Below are positions 20,780 through 29,963 of a DNA stretch of 64,000 bases, one piece after another. Made by a program: the position numbers and the translations under genes. The notes below the pieces were generated by a model. That model saw only the letters and a program-made list of their open reading frames with translations, searched no databases and was not told the origin of the DNA. This DNA is from Mycolicibacterium elephantis DSM 44368 (lineage in GTDB: Bacteria; Actinomycetota; Actinomycetes; Mycobacteriales; Mycobacteriaceae): positions 31,534-95,533 of the forward strand of contig NZ_ATDN01000021.1 in assembly GCF_004014805.1 (NCBI RefSeq). The letters run 5' to 3'. How positions within the stretch are numbered: the first letter of the stretch is position 1; the number at the start of each line of letters is the position of its first letter.

Positions 20780-21772
20780 ATGTCTGACAGCGCCAACCTG
20801 GTCCGCATCGGCATTCTGGGTGCAGCCCGCATTGCGCCTGCGGCACTGATCAAGCCGGCGAAGCGGAATGCGGAGGTCGCCGTCGTCGCGACGGCAGCGC
20901 GTGATGTCGCACGTGCTCAGCAGTTCGCCACCAAACACGGCATCGCCCGGGTCCACGGAAGCTACGAAGCGCTGATCGACGACCCAGACGTGGATGCGGT
21001 GTACAACCCGCTGCCGAATGCCTTACACGGCAAGTGGACTCGGGCCGCACTTGAAGCCGGTAAGCACGTGCTGTGCGAAAAGCCTTTCACCGCCAACGCG
21101 GCGGAAGCCCGCGAGATCGCTGAGCTGGCGGCGAAGTCGGACCGCGTCGTGATGGAGGCATTCCACTACCGCTACCACCCGTTCGCCGCACGCGTCGAGC
21201 AGATCATCGCGTCGGGCGAGCTGGGCACGCTGCAGCGGGTCGACGCGGCCGACTGCTTCTGGTTGCCGAAGTTCTCGGCGAATGCCTACAACTACACCCT
21301 CGGCGGCGGTGCGCTGATGGACCTCGGCAGCTACGTGGTCGACATGCTCCGGACGTTCGGCGGTTCCACGCCGAAAGTCGTCTCCGCACAAGCGAAACTG
21401 CGAAGTCCTCAGGTAGACCGCGCCATGACGGCTGAGCTGCAGTTCGCCGACGGTCATGTCGGGCGGCTCCGCTGCTCGCTGTGGTCGGCCGATTTGCCAC
21501 ACGTCACCGCCAGGGTGGTGGGCGACCGCGGTGAACTGCGACTGCATCCGGTGATTCCCTTTCAGCAGTTCTCGGTCCGATCTGCCGACGGCAGCCGTGT
21601 GGAGCGCTTCTTTCGCGCCCGCACGACCTACGACTACCAGCTGGAAGCGTTCGCTGCGGCGGTGCTGCGCGGCGAGCCGGTCAAGACGACATCGGCAGAA
21701 GCGGTCGAGAACATGACCGTCATCGATGACATCTATCGGGCTGCCGGCCTGTCGCCTCGCCAGCCGGTCTAG
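20780..21772 (+). CDS. Gfo/Idh/MocA-family oxidoreductase, copy 1
   Basis: A 330-residue NAD(P)-dependent sugar-type oxidoreductase. The Rossmann motif is IGILGAARIAP near residue 11, and the conserved CEKPFTANAAEA lies at about 96-107 with the family EKP lysine. Next is the FHYRYHPF segment, then the C-terminal beta-sheet domain with GGGALMDLGSYVVDMLRTFGG. It most resembles the xylose dehydrogenase / dihydrodiol dehydrogenase branch. The ATG at 20780 gives the normal compact N-terminus; the open frame extends only 12 codons further up. It converges with the GMC flavoenzyme gene 20 bases away. Two close paralogs occur at 25067 and 27338. Substrate unknown; reduction of a keto-sugar intermediate is a reasonable inference. 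Confidence 0.88.
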   Translation: MSDSANLVRIGILGAARIAPAALIKPAKRNAEVAVVATAARDVARAQQFATKHGIARVHGSYEALIDDPDVDAVYNPLPNALHGKWTRAALEAGKHVLCEKPFTANAAEAREIAELAAKSDRVVMEAFHYRYHPFAARVEQIIASGELGTLQRVDAADCFWLPKFSANAYNYTLGGGALMDLGSYVVDMLRTFGGSTPKVVSAQAKLRSPQVDRAMTAELQFADGHVGRLRCSLWSADLPHVTARVVGDRGELRLHPVIPFQQFSVRSADGSRVERFFRARTTYDYQLEAFAAAVLRGEPVKTTSAEAVENMTVIDDIYRAAGLSPRQPV

Positions 21773-21792
21773 ACGCTGAATCCAGCGTTCGG

Positions 21793-23442
21793 CTATGCAG
21801 CGAAATGCAGCCCGTTGATGTGGTCTGCGACGCGTAAGGCATTGGCTGCGACGGTCAGGCTCGGGTTGAGGCCCGTGCTGGACGGGAAGAACGACGCATC
21901 CGCCACATAGAGGTTGTCGACTTCATGGGCACGGTTCTGCGGGTTCAGGACGCTGGTCGTGGGATCGGTTCCAAACCGGCACGTGCCGCAGACGTGGCCC
22001 AGGGTTTGGTTGTTCTCGCCGTGGCGCAGAGTGAGCGTGCGGAACGGCTGCAGCACCTCTTTGATCTGACGCAGAAACACCTTTCGGCGTTCGATTTCGC
22101 TGGGGTGGAACCGGTACTGAAGGCGCAGACGTTGGCGTCCGTCGAAACTGGGCTGATCGCTCGGCAGCACACGGTTGTCGAGATATGGCAGGTCCTCCAT
22201 CATCGCGACGAGTATCAGCCCGCCGTTGAGGAGCACGTTGTAGACCGGCCGCACGGCCGAGTTCGCCAGGCGCAGTGCCTTCGATGCCCAGCGGGGTTGG
22301 TTCATCATCATGTCCAGTGGCGCCAACGACGCCATCGAGCCGGCCGATTGCACCGTGCCGTACTTCTGGCCATCGATGAAATAGAAGTCGTTGAGCCCGA
22401 TTTCCTTGTTCTCGGCGGTGATCTTGCTGCCGCGGTGCGGCCAGACCTCGATCCAGTCCATCAGATGACGCATCAGGTTGCGGCCCACCATGTCCGAGCC
22501 GTTGGCCAGCCCACGCGGCCAATCCCCGGAGCGCGAATTGAGCAGCAGGATGGGGGTAGCCAGCGCTCCCGCGGCCAGCACCACCACCTTTGCCTTGAGC
22601 GCGAGCATGTCGGAGCCGCGCTGACAAATCACCTGTTGCACTCGGGTTCGGTCCGCCTCGAGCCGTACGACCCGGCACTCGTCGAGCAGGCCGGCGCCGT
22701 ACTCGACGACGGCGGGCAACACACCGCTTCGGGCGCCGTCGTTCTTGCATGCCTTGGGGCACAGATAGGCCTGGCACGTCGGACAATCGTCGGTGTAATC
22801 ACAGGCCATCGGAAGGCGATAGGGGTGCAGGCCGCGCCCGGTCAGATAGTTGACCAGCGGTTGGTTGTCCACGGAAAAAGGGGGTCCGGCGGGGAGGTCG
22901 ACGTCAGCCACCTCGGGGCGTAGCGGATCCCGTTGACCACGCACCCCGAGCAGCTTCTCGGCCTCCGAATACCAGGGCGCCAGCTGTTCGTATGAGATCG
23001 GCCAGGCTTCGGGCACGGTCGATTCGCCCGGGTTGGCGAAGTGTTGGCGCGGGCTGAAATCGTCGGCGAAGAACCGTTCGCACACCATGCCGTAGAGCGC
23101 CGACGATCCGCCCGTGCCGCTGCCGATGAACGGCACGAACCGTCTGGGGAAGCGGCCGGTGATGTCGGTGATCTCGTCCGTGCTGCGTCCGCCGCGCGCC
23201 AGCGTGTCGAAGTAGGTCTTCATCGACCGGGCTGACAGTGGCTCGGCCATTTCGGGCATCGTCGAGCGGATCGTTCCCGGCGTGCCTGGCAGGGTGGAGC
23301 GTCCTTTTTCGACGAAGAGCACCCGCCGCCCGGCTTGTGCCAGCCAATGGCCGAGCATTCCTCCGCCCATGCCGGCGCCGACGACGATGACATCCCATTC
23401 GACGCGCTCTGCCTCACGCCCCGTCAAGTCGCCGTCAGGCAC
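21793..23442 (-). CDS. GMC-type FAD oxidoreductase with Cys-cluster insertion, copy 1
   Basis: A 549-residue flavoprotein. The FAD-binding motif is VVGAGMGGGMLGHWLAQAGRRVLFVEKG near the N-terminus. The C-terminal GMC region has GHVCGTCRFGTDPTTSV, then LYVADASFFPSSTGLNPSLTVAANALRVADH, which contains the usual His/Asn active-site area. An unusual Cys-rich segment (CDYTDDCPTCQ...CPKACK, about nt 22745-22805) lies mid-protein. GMC enzymes oxidise sugar or sterol alcohols. The GTG at 23442 is chosen because GAGGAG lies seven to eight bases upstream and the paralog at 33734 has the same arrangement. The open frame continues further up without a good site. It probably oxidises a sugar hydroxyl in this pathway. 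Confidence 0.85.
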   Translation of the reverse strand: MPDGDLTGREAERVEWDVIVVGAGMGGGMLGHWLAQAGRRVLFVEKGRSTLPGTPGTIRSTMPEMAEPLSARSMKTYFDTLARGGRSTDEITDITGRFPRRFVPFIGSGTGGSSALYGMVCERFFADDFSPRQHFANPGESTVPEAWPISYEQLAPWYSEAEKLLGVRGQRDPLRPEVADVDLPAGPPFSVDNQPLVNYLTGRGLHPYRLPMACDYTDDCPTCQAYLCPKACKNDGARSGVLPAVVEYGAGLLDECRVVRLEADRTRVQQVICQRGSDMLALKAKVVVLAAGALATPILLLNSRSGDWPRGLANGSDMVGRNLMRHLMDWIEVWPHRGSKITAENKEIGLNDFYFIDGQKYGTVQSAGSMASLAPLDMMMNQPRWASKALRLANSAVRPVYNVLLNGGLILVAMMEDLPYLDNRVLPSDQPSFDGRQRLRLQYRFHPSEIERRKVFLRQIKEVLQPFRTLTLRHGENNQTLGHVCGTCRFGTDPTTSVLNPQNRAHEVDNLYVADASFFPSSTGLNPSLTVAANALRVADHINGLHFAA

Positions 23443-23601
23443 AATTGCGCTCCTCAACCTGATGGACCAAAACTGGCCTGGTCCGGGCCGATTCGGGATC
23501 GTATCAACGATGAGAAGCGCCCATGGCAAAACGCTTACGTGAACGTCAAAAAGGTCGGGCTTTCGGACGTGCGACTGAGGTGCCCGCACGGGCGATCCGC
23601 G

Positions 23602-24798
23602 TCATGACAGGTCGAGGATGGCGATCAGCCCGTCGTCGTGATTGCCGCGTTGAAAGCGTTGCGAAGTTTCCAGCGCCCCGTTCGCCAGGTCTCGGCGCAG
23701 ATCTTCGTCTGCTTCGAGTCTCATCAGGTTGGCTGCCAACGCGGTCGCGTCACCTGGCGGACTGAGGAGTCCGGCGGCGCCGTGTTCGACTATCTCAGGG
23801 GTGCCACCTGAGTTCGTCCCGCATACCGGCAGTCCGGCTCTCATGGCCTCAACGGTGACGCGGCCGAACGCTTCGCTGTGGCTACACATCAGGCCGACGT
23901 GGGCGGAGGCCCAGAAGCGTCCGACATTGTCTGTCGGTCCGTGGATCGTCACCAAGTCGTCCACCTCCATACGCTGGGCGAGGCTGTGAAACGGCTCGCG
24001 TCGTCCGGCGCCGACCAGCGTCAACTCGATGTCGACGCCGGCTCTGCGGGCGATCGCTATGGCCTCGATGGCCAGGCGCTGTCCCTTTGCGGCGGAGTAA
24101 TAGCCGACAAGGATGGTGCGCATGCGTTCGCCGGGTTGCCTTTCAGGCGGCGTGCCCAGTTCGGTGTCGACCGCGGGGTAAACGACGTGTGTTTTCAACG
24201 TGGGATCCAGCGCGAGCATCGCCTGCTCGACGGCGTGGGAATTGCAGATCACCGACTTCGACAACCGGCCGATCAAGCGGACGGATCTGCGGTACCCGAA
24301 CAGGAACCAGAGCCGGTGGTCACCTCGACCGAACTCGCGAACCATCCAGTGGTGGGGAATACCGAGGATTTTGGCGGCGATGGCATGCGATGGAATGGTC
24401 ATGGTGTTGGTGAGAACCATTGTTGGGCGTTCACGTAGGAAGAACACCAGTGCTTGCACAATGCCCGGGAGAAGCAAAGCGGTGTAGGGCAGCCAACCGA
24501 TGAGCGCGTGAGGGTCGACGTGTGGGGAACGGCTCCATCTGCCAAAAGCCCACCACGGTGTCCAGGCGATCTTGGTTCGGATACCGTCGTCGGCACAGCG
24601 CTGTGCGACGTCGCCCTTTTGCGGGACGATCGCGACGAGACCGACATCCGGCCGCTTGTTGCGCACCGCCAATAGCGCGTCATGAAAATCAATCACGCCG
24701 CCACCGCCGAAGCGGCTGACATTTGAGACCACCACAACGCATGGGCGGGTTGGACCGTCAGGGGGTGAATTCGTGTGCACGCGCCGTCGGGTTTTCAT
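23602..24798 (-). CDS. GT4-family glycosyltransferase
   Basis: A GT-B enzyme of the 'group 1' family, 398 residues from the ATG at 24798 (a TTG 81 bases upstream is possible). The N-terminal domain opens with CVVVVSNVSRFGGGG. The donor domain contains ILVGYYSAAKGQRLAIEAIA and the EX7E-type segment HSEAFGRVTVEAMRAGLPVCG, followed by GTPEIVEHGAAGLL. It is unrelated to the GT1 paralogs around it and so probably adds a different sugar, or adds from a different donor such as the UDP-uronate or UDP-pentose. It stands alone on the minus strand between a GMC gene and a Gfo/Idh gene. Confidence 0.87.
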   Translation of the reverse strand: MKTRRRVHTNSPPDGPTRPCVVVVSNVSRFGGGGVIDFHDALLAVRNKRPDVGLVAIVPQKGDVAQRCADDGIRTKIAWTPWWAFGRWSRSPHVDPHALIGWLPYTALLLPGIVQALVFFLRERPTMVLTNTMTIPSHAIAAKILGIPHHWMVREFGRGDHRLWFLFGYRRSVRLIGRLSKSVICNSHAVEQAMLALDPTLKTHVVYPAVDTELGTPPERQPGERMRTILVGYYSAAKGQRLAIEAIAIARRAGVDIELTLVGAGRREPFHSLAQRMEVDDLVTIHGPTDNVGRFWASAHVGLMCSHSEAFGRVTVEAMRAGLPVCGTNSGGTPEIVEHGAAGLLSPPGDATALAANLMRLEADEDLRRDLANGALETSQRFQRGNHDDGLIAILDLS

Positions 24799-25066
24799 CC
24801 GGCCCAATGACCCAACGGCGAACACGGGCCACAGTTTATGCTCAACCCGCACACCTTGATCCGCAATGGTGCTGTGCAATGCTCGGTTGGCGTACCCTCA
24901 TCATGGCCACCGGCCTGCGGCGGACTGCGAGTGCGTACGGTCGGTCGGCTAGGCAAGGAGCACCTGTGCGATATCGGCTTCGGACCGTGTGCGACGGCGG
25001 CCGGCCGCAGACGCCGGCCGGGCTCGCGGTACCGCCGGACGCAACGAACGGATTCGTCGGCTAGTG

Positions 25067-26053
25067 GTGAGTCGCGTGCGGATCGGTGTCTTGGGGGCCG
25101 CTCGAATCACGCCGGCGGCGTTGATCGGCCCGGCGAAGGACAACAACGAGGTCGTGGTGGCGGCAGTCGCTGCGCGCAACGTCGCGCGTGCTGAAGCTTT
25201 TGCGGCCAGACACGCCATCGGTCGGGTGCACGACAGCTATGAGGCTCTGATCGCTGACCCGGATGTGGATGCGGTGTACAACCCGTTGCCGAATAGCTTG
25301 CATGGCAGATGGACTCGAGCCGCACTCGAGGCCGGCAAGCACGTGTTGTGTGAGAAGCCGTTCACCGCCAATGCCGCCGAGGCTCGCGAGATCGCGCAGT
25401 TGGCTGCTGAGTCGGGCCAGGTGGTGATGGAAGCGTTCCACTACCGCTATCACCCGTTTGCGTTACGTGCCGAGGAGATCATCGCGTCGGGTGAGCTCGG
25501 TACCCTACAACGGGTCGATGTCGCTTTCTGCTTTCCGCTGCCGAGATTCTCCAACATCCGCTACGACTACGCACTCGCCGGCGGCGCGACGATGGATGCC
25601 GGATGTTACGCCGTACACATGTTGCGGACGTTCGGCGGTTCGACGCCCGAAGTTATTTCGGCGCAAGCGAAATTGCGCGACCGTTTGGTGGACCGGGCGA
25701 TGACGGCCCAGTTGCGGTTCCCCGAGGGCCACATCGGTCGGCTTCGCTGTTCGATGTGGTCGTCCAATCTGTTGAAGATAAGCGTCAACGTGGTCGGTGA
25801 TCGTGGCGAGCTGCGAGTGCTGAACCCGGTGCTGCCCCACCTTTTTCATCGGTTCTGGGTACGAGCTGATGGCCGCAGCCGGGTGGAGCGCTTCCCGCGA
25901 CGGGCCACCTATGCCTATCAGCTCGATGCATTCGCCGCGGCGATCTTGCGGGGAGAGCCGGTGTCGACCACGCCCGAGGACGCGGTCGAAAACATGTCGG
26001 TCATCGATTCGATCTACCTCGCCGCGGGGCTTCCGATTCGCAAGCCGAGCTGA
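25067..26053 (+). CDS. Gfo/Idh/MocA-family oxidoreductase, copy 2
   Basis: A 328-residue paralog of the gene at 20780. It has RIGVLGAARITPAALIGPAKDN at the N-terminus, YNPLPNSLHGRWTRAALEAGKHVL, CEKPFTANAAEA and FHYRYHPF, then AGGATMDAGCYAVHMLRTFGG and a C-terminal NMSVIDSIYLAAGLPIRKPS that also ends copy 3. The start is one of two adjacent GTG codons (25064 or 25067); the sequence upstream of these in the open frame is Arg/Gly-rich and unlike the family. No strong ribosome site is visible. It is flanked by a divergent GT4 gene and a methyltransferase gene. The role is presumably reduction or oxidation of a nucleotide- or lipid-linked sugar. Confidence 0.87.
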   Translation: MSRVRIGVLGAARITPAALIGPAKDNNEVVVAAVAARNVARAEAFAARHAIGRVHDSYEALIADPDVDAVYNPLPNSLHGRWTRAALEAGKHVLCEKPFTANAAEAREIAQLAAESGQVVMEAFHYRYHPFALRAEEIIASGELGTLQRVDVAFCFPLPRFSNIRYDYALAGGATMDAGCYAVHMLRTFGGSTPEVISAQAKLRDRLVDRAMTAQLRFPEGHIGRLRCSMWSSNLLKISVNVVGDRGELRVLNPVLPHLFHRFWVRADGRSRVERFPRRATYAYQLDAFAAAILRGEPVSTTPEDAVENMSVIDSIYLAAGLPIRKPS

Positions 26054-26194
26054 GCGCGGATTGACTGGGGCCCATCCACAGGTCGTTGTGACCCACGGCA
26101 ACGACGGTAAACGGACTCGACGACCCAGGCCATCCGGTACGCTCTCCGCGATCTCACCTGGCAGGGGCGTAGATATGAAGGATCGGAGCCTGGG

Positions 26195-27142
26195 ATGGTA
26201 GTGGGGGTACACAAAGATGAGTTGGAATTCACATCACACAACATTCGTCTCGACGACGGCACTTTCACGAAACCTGAGTCGGCGCGTTCCATCGCGGAGA
26301 ATCCGTGGTTCATATCGGCGCGTGGACTCCTGGAAACGGTGTTCCCCGGGGACAAGAGTCAGGTCCGCCTGGCCGATGTGGGCTGTTTGGAAGGTGGATA
26401 CGCAGTCGAGTTCGCGCGCATGGGATTCCAAGTCCTTGGCATTGACGTGCGTGAGCTGAACATAGCCGCATGCAATTACGTCAAATCGAAAGTTGATCTG
26501 CCGAATCTGGAGTTCGTCCAGGATAACGCTTTCAACATCGCCCAATATGGAGAATTTGACGCTGTGTTCTGCTGCGGGCTGCTTTATCACCTTGATCGCC
26601 CCAAGGAATTCCTCGAAACACTGTCAGCTGCGACGAACAAACTTCTCATTCTGCAGACACATTTTTCAGATATTGATACGAGCCACGGACCCATCTACCG
26701 GAAACTCGCCGATTTGAAATTCCGAGTCCCAGTCGTCGCGCGATTCGCGCTGCCGGGGTTGCGATGGGCATGGGACAGGTTGCGGCGCAAGCCCAAACCT
26801 GAAAGCTTCTATCTTTCGCTGCCCAGAAACTTGTGGCTGTCCCCGGTGAGTGAAAACGAGGGGCTCCCTGGGAGATGGTTTCCCGAGTTCGCCAGCGATA
26901 AAAGCGGATCTTGGTGGCTTCCGTCATTGCGCGATCGGGAAACCCGAAAGTGGTCCTCCTGGGACAATTATCGATCCTTTTGGGTTCAACGCGAGTACCT
27001 GCTTCAGACGATCCGCGATGTTGGGTTCGATCTTGTGATGGAACAGTATGACAGCTTGGAGCCAAGCATCGCGGAGTCTTTGGTTGGGGGTTCCTATCAG
27101 GCGAATCTTCGAGGGACCTTCATTGGGATCAAGACGGGTTAG
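26195..27142 (+). CDS. Class I SAM-dependent methyltransferase, AT-richer than neighbours
   Basis: A 315-residue methyltransferase. Motif I is LADVGCLEGGYAVEFARMGF near residues 65-84, followed by VLGIDVREL, NLEFVQDNAFNI and FDAVFCCGLLYHLDRPKEFL, which are motifs II-IV of the class I fold. The C-terminal 130 residues are rich in aromatic and basic residues (ESFYLSLPRNLWLSP, WSSWDNYRSFWVQREYL) and are not diagnostic. Codon use is visibly less GC-biased than in adjacent genes (many A/T third positions), which suggests separate acquisition. A GGAG ribosome site lies about ten bases before the ATG. The methyl acceptor is unknown; a sugar or the peptide part of the glycolipid is likely. Confidence 0.82.
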   Translation: MVVGVHKDELEFTSHNIRLDDGTFTKPESARSIAENPWFISARGLLETVFPGDKSQVRLADVGCLEGGYAVEFARMGFQVLGIDVRELNIAACNYVKSKVDLPNLEFVQDNAFNIAQYGEFDAVFCCGLLYHLDRPKEFLETLSAATNKLLILQTHFSDIDTSHGPIYRKLADLKFRVPVVARFALPGLRWAWDRLRRKPKPESFYLSLPRNLWLSPVSENEGLPGRWFPEFASDKSGSWWLPSLRDRETRKWSSWDNYRSFWVQREYLLQTIRDVGFDLVMEQYDSLEPSIAESLVGGSYQANLRGTFIGIKTG

Positions 27143-27337
27143 TTTGGTCGTGTCCGGCGGGGTTTCTGGTATCGCATCGGTGCGGTGCGCGATTGCTTCT
27201 TGAGGAGTAGACCCTGTGCCCGTGGTTGGTTGGTACCCTGCGTACCACCTATGGGTCACCTGCGAACTACTCAACGACAAGGGGACTAGCTTTGCCGCCT
27301 GGCGCGGCGTGACATAGAAGATAGAAGAGAGAAGCCC

Positions 27338-28336
27338 ATGTCAGACAGAAGGGGCCCGGTCCGGATCGGCATCTTGGGCGCTTCGAGCTTCGCGCCGACG
27401 ACCATCATCAATCCGGCGAAGGGGAATACCGAGGTTGTCGTGGCGGCGGCGGCATCACGTGATGTGCCGAGCGCAGAGGCCTTCGCCGCCGAGCACGGTA
27501 TTGAAAAGGCATACGGCAGCTACGAGGAACTGATCGACGATCCCGACCTGGATGCCATCTACGTCCTCGTGCCGACCAGCATGCATGGAAAGTGGACCAA
27601 GGCGGCCCTTGCGGCGGGCAAGCACGTGCTGTGTGAGAAGCCGTTCACCGCCAACGCCGCTGAGGCGCGTGAGATCGCCGAGTTGGCTGCGAAGTCAGAC
27701 CGCGTGGTCATGGAGGCAATCCAGTTTCGTCATCATCCATTGACAAGACGGGTCGAGGAGATCATCGACTCAGGGGAGTTGGGCACACTGCAGCGAGTAG
27801 ACGTCAGCTTGTGTGTCCTGCTGCCGACGTTCAAGGCCAACTGCTACAACTACGAGCTCGGCGGCGGCGCGATGATGGACGCCGGGAGCTACGTGGCCAA
27901 TATGGCCCGCACATTCGGCGGATCGACCCCCGAAGTTGTTTCGGCACAAGCCAAACTGCAGAAGCCGCAGGTCGACCGGGCGATGTCGGCGGAGTTGCGG
28001 TACGCGGCCGGCCACACCGGCCGGCTCCGATGCGCGCTGTGGTCATCGAACCTGTTTTGGGCGACCGCGAGCGTAGTCGGCGACGCCGGCAGGCTGCGGG
28101 TGATCAGTCCTGCGGCACCTCATCTTTACCCGCGACTCTCGATCCGATCAGCCAATGGCCGGCGCGTGGAACGCTTCCCGAAACGGGCCACCTACGCCTA
28201 TCAGCTGGACACGTTTGCAGGCGCGGTGCTCCGCGGCGAACCGGTACGGACTACGCCGGAGGATGCCGTCGAGAACATGACCCTCATCGACGACGTCTAT
28301 CGCGCCGCAGGGCTTCCGATCCGCGAGCCGAGCTGA
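27338..28336 (+). CDS. Gfo/Idh/MocA-family oxidoreductase, copy 3
   Basis: A 332-residue paralog of the genes at 20780 and 25067. It has RIGILGASSFAPTTIINPAKGN, YVLVPTSMHGKWTKAALAAGKHV, CEKPFTANAAEAREIAELA, and GGGAMMDAGSYVANMARTFGG. It differs from the other two in the active-site neighbourhood: QFRHHPL replaces FHYRYHPF, and YVLVPTS replaces YNPLPN, so its substrate may differ. A purine-rich ribosome site (agaagagagaag) precedes the ATG. The next gene on the same strand is GT1 copy B. Confidence 0.87.
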   Translation: MSDRRGPVRIGILGASSFAPTTIINPAKGNTEVVVAAAASRDVPSAEAFAAEHGIEKAYGSYEELIDDPDLDAIYVLVPTSMHGKWTKAALAAGKHVLCEKPFTANAAEAREIAELAAKSDRVVMEAIQFRHHPLTRRVEEIIDSGELGTLQRVDVSLCVLLPTFKANCYNYELGGGAMMDAGSYVANMARTFGGSTPEVVSAQAKLQKPQVDRAMSAELRYAAGHTGRLRCALWSSNLFWATASVVGDAGRLRVISPAAPHLYPRLSIRSANGRRVERFPKRATYAYQLDTFAGAVLRGEPVRTTPEDAVENMTLIDDVYRAAGLPIREPS

Positions 28337-28653
28337 CCCAATTCCGGCTAGGCCGAGTCACGCCGAGCGGTGTCGTCGATGAGAATCGGACCGTGGACAC
28401 CCTAGGTTGTGCAGCTTCAGCGGCGCGGGCGCCGAGGTTGAGTCCTCGGGTTCTGAGCGGCCCCACCGCGGTAATCTGCGCCATCGCCAAGCAAGCGCTT
28501 CGCTTAGAACCACTCCACGTCATGAATCAGGAGCTGCACACGATCGCAGCATCAGGAGATGGCCAAACGCTCACTGTGCCTGCCAACGACCGGCGATACT
28601 GGGTGGTGTACCCGACCCTGCGCGCGTGCATGGCTTGAAAGGCTAAGTCTCCG
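28337..28653. other. Intergenic region before GT1 copy B
   Basis: About 317 bases with no convincing gene. Short open stretches here have no family resemblance or ribosome site. It probably contains a promoter for the downstream GT1 gene; I cannot place the -10/-35 hexamers with confidence. Confidence 0.35.
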
Positions 28654-29949
28654 ATGAAGGTAGTGCTGGCATGCCACGGTGTCCGTGGGGATGTCGAGCC
28701 CAGCGTCGTTATCGGTCGTGAGTTGCTGCGCAGAGGTCATGACGTGCACATCGCTGTGCCGCCGAACGTGGTTGGCTTCGCCGAGTCGGCAGGGCTCACG
28801 GTGAAACCTTGGGGGAGCGACTCGCAAGTCATGATGGACGCGCAGCGCGACTATTGGACTTGCTTCTTCCGGTTCCCTTGGAGGCTGAAAGAGCTGGAAA
28901 GACTTGGGCACCAGATTGGTGAGATCGTCACCCAATGTTGGACGCAGGACGCGTTCGCGACCCTGACCTCGATGACCGAAGAGGCAAACCTGATCGTCGC
29001 CGGCAATGGGTTCGAGCAGTTCTCGGCCAACGTTGCCGAGTATTACGACATCCCACTGGTGACGGTCGACTTTTTCCCAATGCGAGCCAATGGACAGGTT
29101 CTGCCTTACCTGCCTGCGCCTCTGGGCCGTGCTGTGATGAAAGCCTACGAGCGGATGTCATGGGCAGGTCCGGTGAAACAGGTTGAGGATGACCAACGGC
29201 GTCAGCTCGGATTGCCGAAGGCGAAGGTTCCATGGCCGAACCGGATCGCGCAGCGTGGCGCCCTGGAGATCCAGGCGTACGACGAAGCGGTGGTCCCAGG
29301 GCTGGCAGCCGAATGGGCGAAATGGGGTGGTCAAAGACCCTTTGTCGGCACGCTCACACTTGAGGCGCCAACGGATTTCGATGACGAGGTCGTATCGTGG
29401 ATCGACAGTGGGACGCCGCCGATATTCTTTGGATTCGGCAGCGTACCTGTTGGCTCCCCGGCTGAAACGATCGCCATAATCGGCGCCGTATGTGAGCAGT
29501 TAGGTGAGCGGGCGCTGGTTGGGGCAGGCTCCACCGACTTCGGTGCGATCTCGTACCCCGAACATGTCAAGGTGGTCAGTCAGGTGAACTTCGCGCAGGT
29601 CTTCCCCCTCTGCCGGGCGGTGGTACACCACAGCGGCGCGGGTACGATCGCCGCCTGCCTGCGAGGGGGAGTCCCACAGGTGGGCCTGTGGACACTGCCC
29701 GATCAGTGGTTGCGGACAACTCAGCTCAAACGACTGAGAGTCGGCACGGGGCGCCGCTTTTCGACGACTACCAGCCAGACATTGCTGACGGACCTGCGTC
29801 GGGTACTTTCACCCCAATACCTCACGCGGGCACGCCGATTCGCCATGCGCATGACGAAGCCTGCCGAAAGTGCGACCGTTGCGGCAAATCTCGTGGAGAG
29901 CTTTGCGCAAACCGGTCGTGGTGCTGATCGGCGAGGGCAGGCGTTATAG
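28654..29949 (+). CDS. GT1-family (UGT-type) glycosyltransferase, copy B
   Basis: A 431-residue paralog of copy A. It begins MKVVLACHGVRGDVEPSVVIG, has LEIQAYDEAVVPGLAAEW and FFGFGSVPVGSPAETIA mid-protein, and a donor signature reading VHHSGAGTIAACLRGGVPQ, where one Gly of the usual HHGG is Ser. The C-terminal helices end MRMTKPAESATVAANLVESFA. It is most like copy C at 35555 in its N-terminal half (DYWTCFFRFPWRLKELERL versus KYFTCYSRTPWKLKELRSM). Its 3' end faces a CmcI-family methyltransferase gene 14 bases away, the same arrangement as copy C, so the pair looks duplicated. Confidence 0.89.
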   Translation: MKVVLACHGVRGDVEPSVVIGRELLRRGHDVHIAVPPNVVGFAESAGLTVKPWGSDSQVMMDAQRDYWTCFFRFPWRLKELERLGHQIGEIVTQCWTQDAFATLTSMTEEANLIVAGNGFEQFSANVAEYYDIPLVTVDFFPMRANGQVLPYLPAPLGRAVMKAYERMSWAGPVKQVEDDQRRQLGLPKAKVPWPNRIAQRGALEIQAYDEAVVPGLAAEWAKWGGQRPFVGTLTLEAPTDFDDEVVSWIDSGTPPIFFGFGSVPVGSPAETIAIIGAVCEQLGERALVGAGSTDFGAISYPEHVKVVSQVNFAQVFPLCRAVVHHSGAGTIAACLRGGVPQVGLWTLPDQWLRTTQLKRLRVGTGRRFSTTTSQTLLTDLRRVLSPQYLTRARRFAMRMTKPAESATVAANLVESFAQTGRGADRRGQAL

Positions 29950-29963
29950 GTGTTTCGGCTGCA

